From assembly GCA_003142495.1 (NCBI GenBank), contig PLMM01000160.1:1-8798 (forward strand): DNA of 8,798 nucleotides, read 5' to 3'. A program made the translations under genes and the position numbers. The notes under the pieces were generated by a model that made no database searches, was not told the DNA's origin, and worked only from the letters and a program-made list of their open reading frames with translations. Positions 6,827-8,798 of this stretch are shown here, in pieces (within the stretch, counting starts at the first letter, position 1; each line of letters starts with the position of its first letter). The DNA comes from Gemmatimonadota bacterium. Its GTDB lineage: Bacteria; Gemmatimonadota; Gemmatimonadetes; Gemmatimonadales; Gemmatimonadaceae.

Positions 6827-7693
6827 TCAACGGTCTCCTTCAACCAGAATGCTCCACGCCGTGTCGAGCGCGCGCCGCGCGTGATCCACATCGTGCACGC
6901 GAAAGATGCGCGCTCCGCCCGCCAACGCGAGCACGTTTGCAGCGGTCGTGCCATCGATGCGATCGTCCGGCTCCTTCGCGCCGCTCAGCTCTCCTACGAA
7001 CCGCTTGCGCGACACGCCGATCGCCACCGGCAGTCCGAGCTCCGCAAACCTCGGCAGCTCCCGCAGCACGGCGAGCGAGTGCTGCGTGCGCTTCGCAAAG
7101 CCTACCCCGGGATCGATCGCGATCCGCTCGCGCGCAACGCCGGCCTCGCGCGCCCACTCCACGCGCGCGCCGAGCTCCGCGATGATCTCTCCCACCACGT
7201 CGCCGCCGTACCCCGCCTCGGCGTACGTCCCCATCGTCGCGACATCGCCACGCGAGTGCATGAGGATCACGCCGGCGTTCTGGTCCGCGCACACCTCGGC
7301 CATCCTCGCATCGAGGCGGAAGCCGGACACATCGTTGATGACGTCGGCGCCGTGCGCGAGAACGGCGCGCGCCACTCCGCTCTTCACCGTGTCGATCGAG
7401 ATCGGCACCTGGGGATGCGAATCGTGCAGCAGATCGAGCACGGGGAGTACGCGCGCGAGCTCCTCCTCCTCGCTCACCGGCGTCGCCCCCTGCGGCCGCG
7501 TCGACTCACCGCCGATGTCGAGCATGTCCGCGCCCATCGCGATCAGCAGGCGCCCGTGCGCCGCCGCCGCGGAGGGGGAAAAAAACTTACCCCCGTCGCT
7601 GAAGCTGTCGGGGGTAACGTTGATGATCCCCATGATCAGGGGCCGGTTCAGTTGCAGCGTGCGCGACGCGAGCCGCCACTCGGCTGCGCTCAC
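6827..7693 (-). CDS. folP: Dihydropteroate synthase
   Basis: Joins p-aminobenzoate to dihydropterin pyrophosphate to give dihydropteroate, the sulfonamide-targeted step of folate synthesis in the cytoplasm. From the GTG at 7693 the product has 288 residues, the normal length for this TIM-barrel enzyme. Motifs: LIMGIINVTPDSFSDGG (19-35, metal-site N25), DIGGESTRP (59-67), ISIDT (98-102), INDVSG (119-124), DPGVGFAK (194-201), SRKRF (228-232) and the C-terminal RVHDV (265-269). The frame stays open upstream to 7870, but that part overlaps ftsH and is Arg-rich shadow sequence, so the GTG just after the ftsH stop is chosen. No strong Shine-Dalgarno is present; hairpins occupy the 25-nt gap. Codons 26-38 form a terminator-like hairpin and T7 run with unusual T-ending codons. 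The stop is directly followed by cdaA. Confidence 0.96.
   Translation of the reverse strand: MSAAEWRLASRTLQLNRPLIMGIINVTPDSFSDGGKFFSPSAAAAHGRLLIAMGADMLDIGGESTRPQGATPVSEEEELARVLPVLDLLHDSHPQVPISIDTVKSGVARAVLAHGADVINDVSGFRLDARMAEVCADQNAGVILMHSRGDVATMGTYAEAGYGGDVVGEIIAELGARVEWAREAGVARERIAIDPGVGFAKRTQHSLAVLRELPRFAELGLPVAIGVSRKRFVGELSGAKEPDDRIDGTTAANVLALAGGARIFRVHDVDHARRALDTAWSILVEGDR
6835..6840 (-). promoter_or_regulatory. Ribosome binding site of cdaA
   Basis: AAGGAG on the minus strand, a full anti-Shine-Dalgarno match, lies within the last folP codons. It is 10 nt from the ATG at 6824 and 4 nt from the alternative TTG at 6830. This decides weakly for the ATG. Confidence 0.6.
7579..7617 (-). 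terminator. Terminator-like hairpin with T7 tract inside folP
   Basis: On the minus strand, TTACCCCCG (7609-7617) and CGGGGGTAA (7587-7595) form a perfect 9-bp stem with a 13-nt loop. After one G comes a run of seven T (7579-7585). This is the layout of an intrinsic terminator in the direction of transcription, placed about 75 nt after the folP start codon. The codons building it (GTT, GGT, TTT, TTT) end in T, whereas most codons here end in G or C. It could attenuate folP, cdaA and downstream genes, or only reflect the conserved peptide it encodes. The T run gives way to CCCCC, so termination may be partial. Confidence 0.5.
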
Positions 7694-7700
7694 GCGCGTG

Positions 7701-7738
7701 TCCGCCGTGCGGCGGAGGTCACGCCGGCGCGACCTCCG
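7701..7738 (-). promoter_or_regulatory. Two overlapping hairpins at the ftsH-folP junction
   Basis: Hairpin A (7713-7738) has arms CGGAGGTC and GACCTCCG. Three further inner pairs (one G-U in RNA) leave a CCGG tetraloop, making about 11 pairs around the ftsH stop codon. Hairpin B (7701-7716) has six-base arms TCCGCC and GGCGGA around a four-base loop and ends 7 nt before the folP GTG. The arms share bases 7713-7716, so A and B cannot both form fully. Neither has a T tract. Possible roles are control of folP translation, control of re-initiation after ftsH, or mRNA processing. Pairing is directly visible; function is inference. Confidence 0.4.
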
Positions 7739-8798
7739 GTCCACCGAGCAGCCCCGGCCTCGCGGGCTTCGGCTGCACGACCACGCCCGGCGCGACCGGT
7801 GCAGGTATCGCCGGCGGTGTTCCCGTCTTCCGCGGCGGAAGCGTGATCCCCTGCACCAGCATCGCCGCATCGTCGGCGGTGAGCGTCTCGCGTTCCAGCA
7901 GCGCCTCCGCCATGCGCTCGAGCAGATCGCGATTCTCGATCAGCGTCTGCTTCGCGCGCGCATACGAGTCGTTGAGCAGGCGCGTGACCTCCGCGTCCAC
8001 CAGCTGCGCCGTACGCTCCGACACCTCGCGATGCCTCGAGAGCTCGCGGCCGAGAAAGACTTCCTGCTCGTTGTCGCCAACGAGCACGGGGCCGATCGCG
8101 TCGGACAATCCCCACTGCGACACGTAGCGCCGCGCGAGCCCCGTCGCCTTCTGGATGTCGCTCGCGGCGCCAGTGGTCACCTGATCGCGACCGAACACCA
8201 GCTCCTCCGCAACGCGACCGCCGTACGTCATGACCAACGTCGCCTCGAGCTGCTTGCGCGTGATCGAGTAGCGATCCTCGACGGGGAGCGTGAAGGCGAT
8301 TCCCAGCGCGCGACCGCGCGGCACGATCGTCACCTTGTGCAGCGGATCGCAGCCGGGCGTCTTGATCGCGCACACCGCGTGGCCGGCCTCGTGGTACGCC
8401 GTATTCCGCTTCTCGTCGTCCTTCATCACCATCGACTTGCGCTCGGCGCCAAGCATGACCTTGTCCTTGGCCTGCTCGAGATCGTCGAGATACACCTTGT
8501 CGGCACTGCGGCGCGCGGCGAGCAGCGCGGCCTCGTTCACGAGATTCGCGAGATCGGCGCCGGACATTCCCGGCGTGCCGCGCGCGATCACCGTCACTTC
8601 CACATCGTCAGCGACGGGCACCTTGCGCAGATGCACGCGTAGAATCTCCTCACGCCCGCGCAGGTCGGGGAGATCGACGACCACCTGTCGATCGAAGCGG
8701 CCCGGGCGCAGCAGTGCGGGATCGAGCACATCGGGACGGTTCGTCGCCGCGATGAGGATCACACCCTCGTTGGATTCGAAGCCGTCCATCTCGACGAG
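7719..8798 (-). CDS. ftsH: ATP-dependent zinc metalloprotease FtsH (5' end missing)
   Basis: Membrane-anchored AAA+ protease that extracts and degrades membrane and short-lived cytoplasmic proteins as a hexamer. Only the last 359 residues are visible; the N-terminal membrane segments and Walker A and B lie beyond base 8798, and the frame is open to the edge ([12 protein letters not shown]). Visible parts: the second region of homology, [20 protein letters not shown]; the AAA lid with [16 protein letters not shown]; the zinc-site HEAGH (8379-8393, following AYH-type context); the third metal-ligand region [12 protein letters not shown]; and a helical protease domain. The tail is Pro/Ala-rich, ending [11 protein letters not shown], a variable and probably flexible part. 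The stop lies inside a stable hairpin, 25 nt before folP. The ftsH-folP adjacency is also seen in enterobacteria. Identification is certain. Confidence 0.98.
   Translation of the reverse strand, partial: LVEMDGFESNEGVILIAATNRPDVLDPALLRPGRFDRQVVVDLPDLRGREEILRVHLRKVPVADDVEVTVIARGTPGMSGADLANLVNEAALLAARRSADKVYLDDLEQAKDKVMLGAERKSMVMKDDEKRNTAYHEAGHAVCAIKTPGCDPLHKVTIVPRGRALGIAFTLPVEDRYSITRKQLEATLVMTYGGRVAEELVFGRDQVTTGAASDIQKATGLARRYVSQWGLSDAIGPVLVGDNEQEVFLGRELSRHREVSERTAQLVDAEVTRLLNDSYARAKQTLIENRDLLERMAEALLERETLTADDAAMLVQGITLPPRKTGTPPAIPAPVAPGVVVQPKPARPGLLGGPEVAPA

Noticed and set aside
7578..7586. Programmed -1 frameshift at the T7 run in folP
   Set aside because: The zero frame (AAG TTT TTT TCC) does not fit a full X XXY YYZ heptamer, and the downstream frame already encodes normal FolP.
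7694..7870. N-terminal extension of folP to the ATG at 7870
   Set aside because: The added residues are Arg/Cys-rich, unlike any DHPS N-terminus, and would overlap ftsH by about 150 nt; the GTG at 7693 gives the normal length.
6906..8642. 578-codon plus-strand open frame opposite folP and ftsH
   Set aside because: No family signature, and the sense strand encodes intact FolP and FtsH motifs across the whole span.

Overview
The window is a GC-rich bacterial chromosome segment, roughly two-thirds G+C by eye. It is densely packed, and all eight genes lie on the minus strand, so transcription runs from high to low coordinates. Gene content points to the Gemmatimonadota or a close relative. The clues are a DUF2723 membrane protein with a GDNDSFPAWY motif, a eukaryote-like type 2 IleS, and a divIVA/ileS cluster next to ftsH-folP-cdaA. 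That assignment is inference from recalled gene content, not a computed phylogeny. I see no mobile elements, RNA genes, CRISPR arrays or signs of recent transfer.

In transcription order the genes are: ftsH (C-terminal part, cut by the window end at 8798), folP, cdaA, a DUF2723 polytopic membrane protein, yggS, divIVA, a purine nucleoside phosphorylase, and ileS (N-terminal part, running off base 1). Coding density is near total. The longest gaps are about 35 nt (cdaA to the DUF2723 gene) and 25 nt (ftsH to folP). yggS/divIVA, divIVA/PNP and PNP/ileS each overlap by 4 nt (ATGA, ATGA, GTGA), which implies translational coupling. No stretch over 300 bases lacks a gene.

The genes form two blocks. 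The upstream block, ftsH-folP-cdaA, covers membrane proteolysis, folate synthesis and c-di-AMP synthesis. It resembles a merger of the proteobacterial ftsH-folP-glmM order and the Firmicute cdaA-cdaR-glmM order, but neither cdaR nor glmM is in the window. The downstream block, yggS-divIVA-PNP-ileS, resembles a pared-down version of the Gram-positive cluster that follows ftsZ, with a purine-salvage gene inserted.

The most notable non-coding signals sit inside or between genes. One is a terminator-like hairpin plus T7 tract early in folP, in the sense direction. One is a pair of mutually exclusive hairpins over the ftsH stop and just upstream of the folP start. One is an AT-rich promoter-like element in the last codons of the DUF2723 gene, placed to give a near-leaderless yggS mRNA. 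In addition, IleS carries a GIHH version of the class I HXGH signature, the swap associated with mupirocin hyper-resistant IleS2 enzymes. Base 1 begins a perfect 34-bp palindrome that disrupts a conserved IleS motif and looks like an assembly fold-back. I found no wholly new biological system; the interest is in regulation and enzyme variants within a housekeeping operon.
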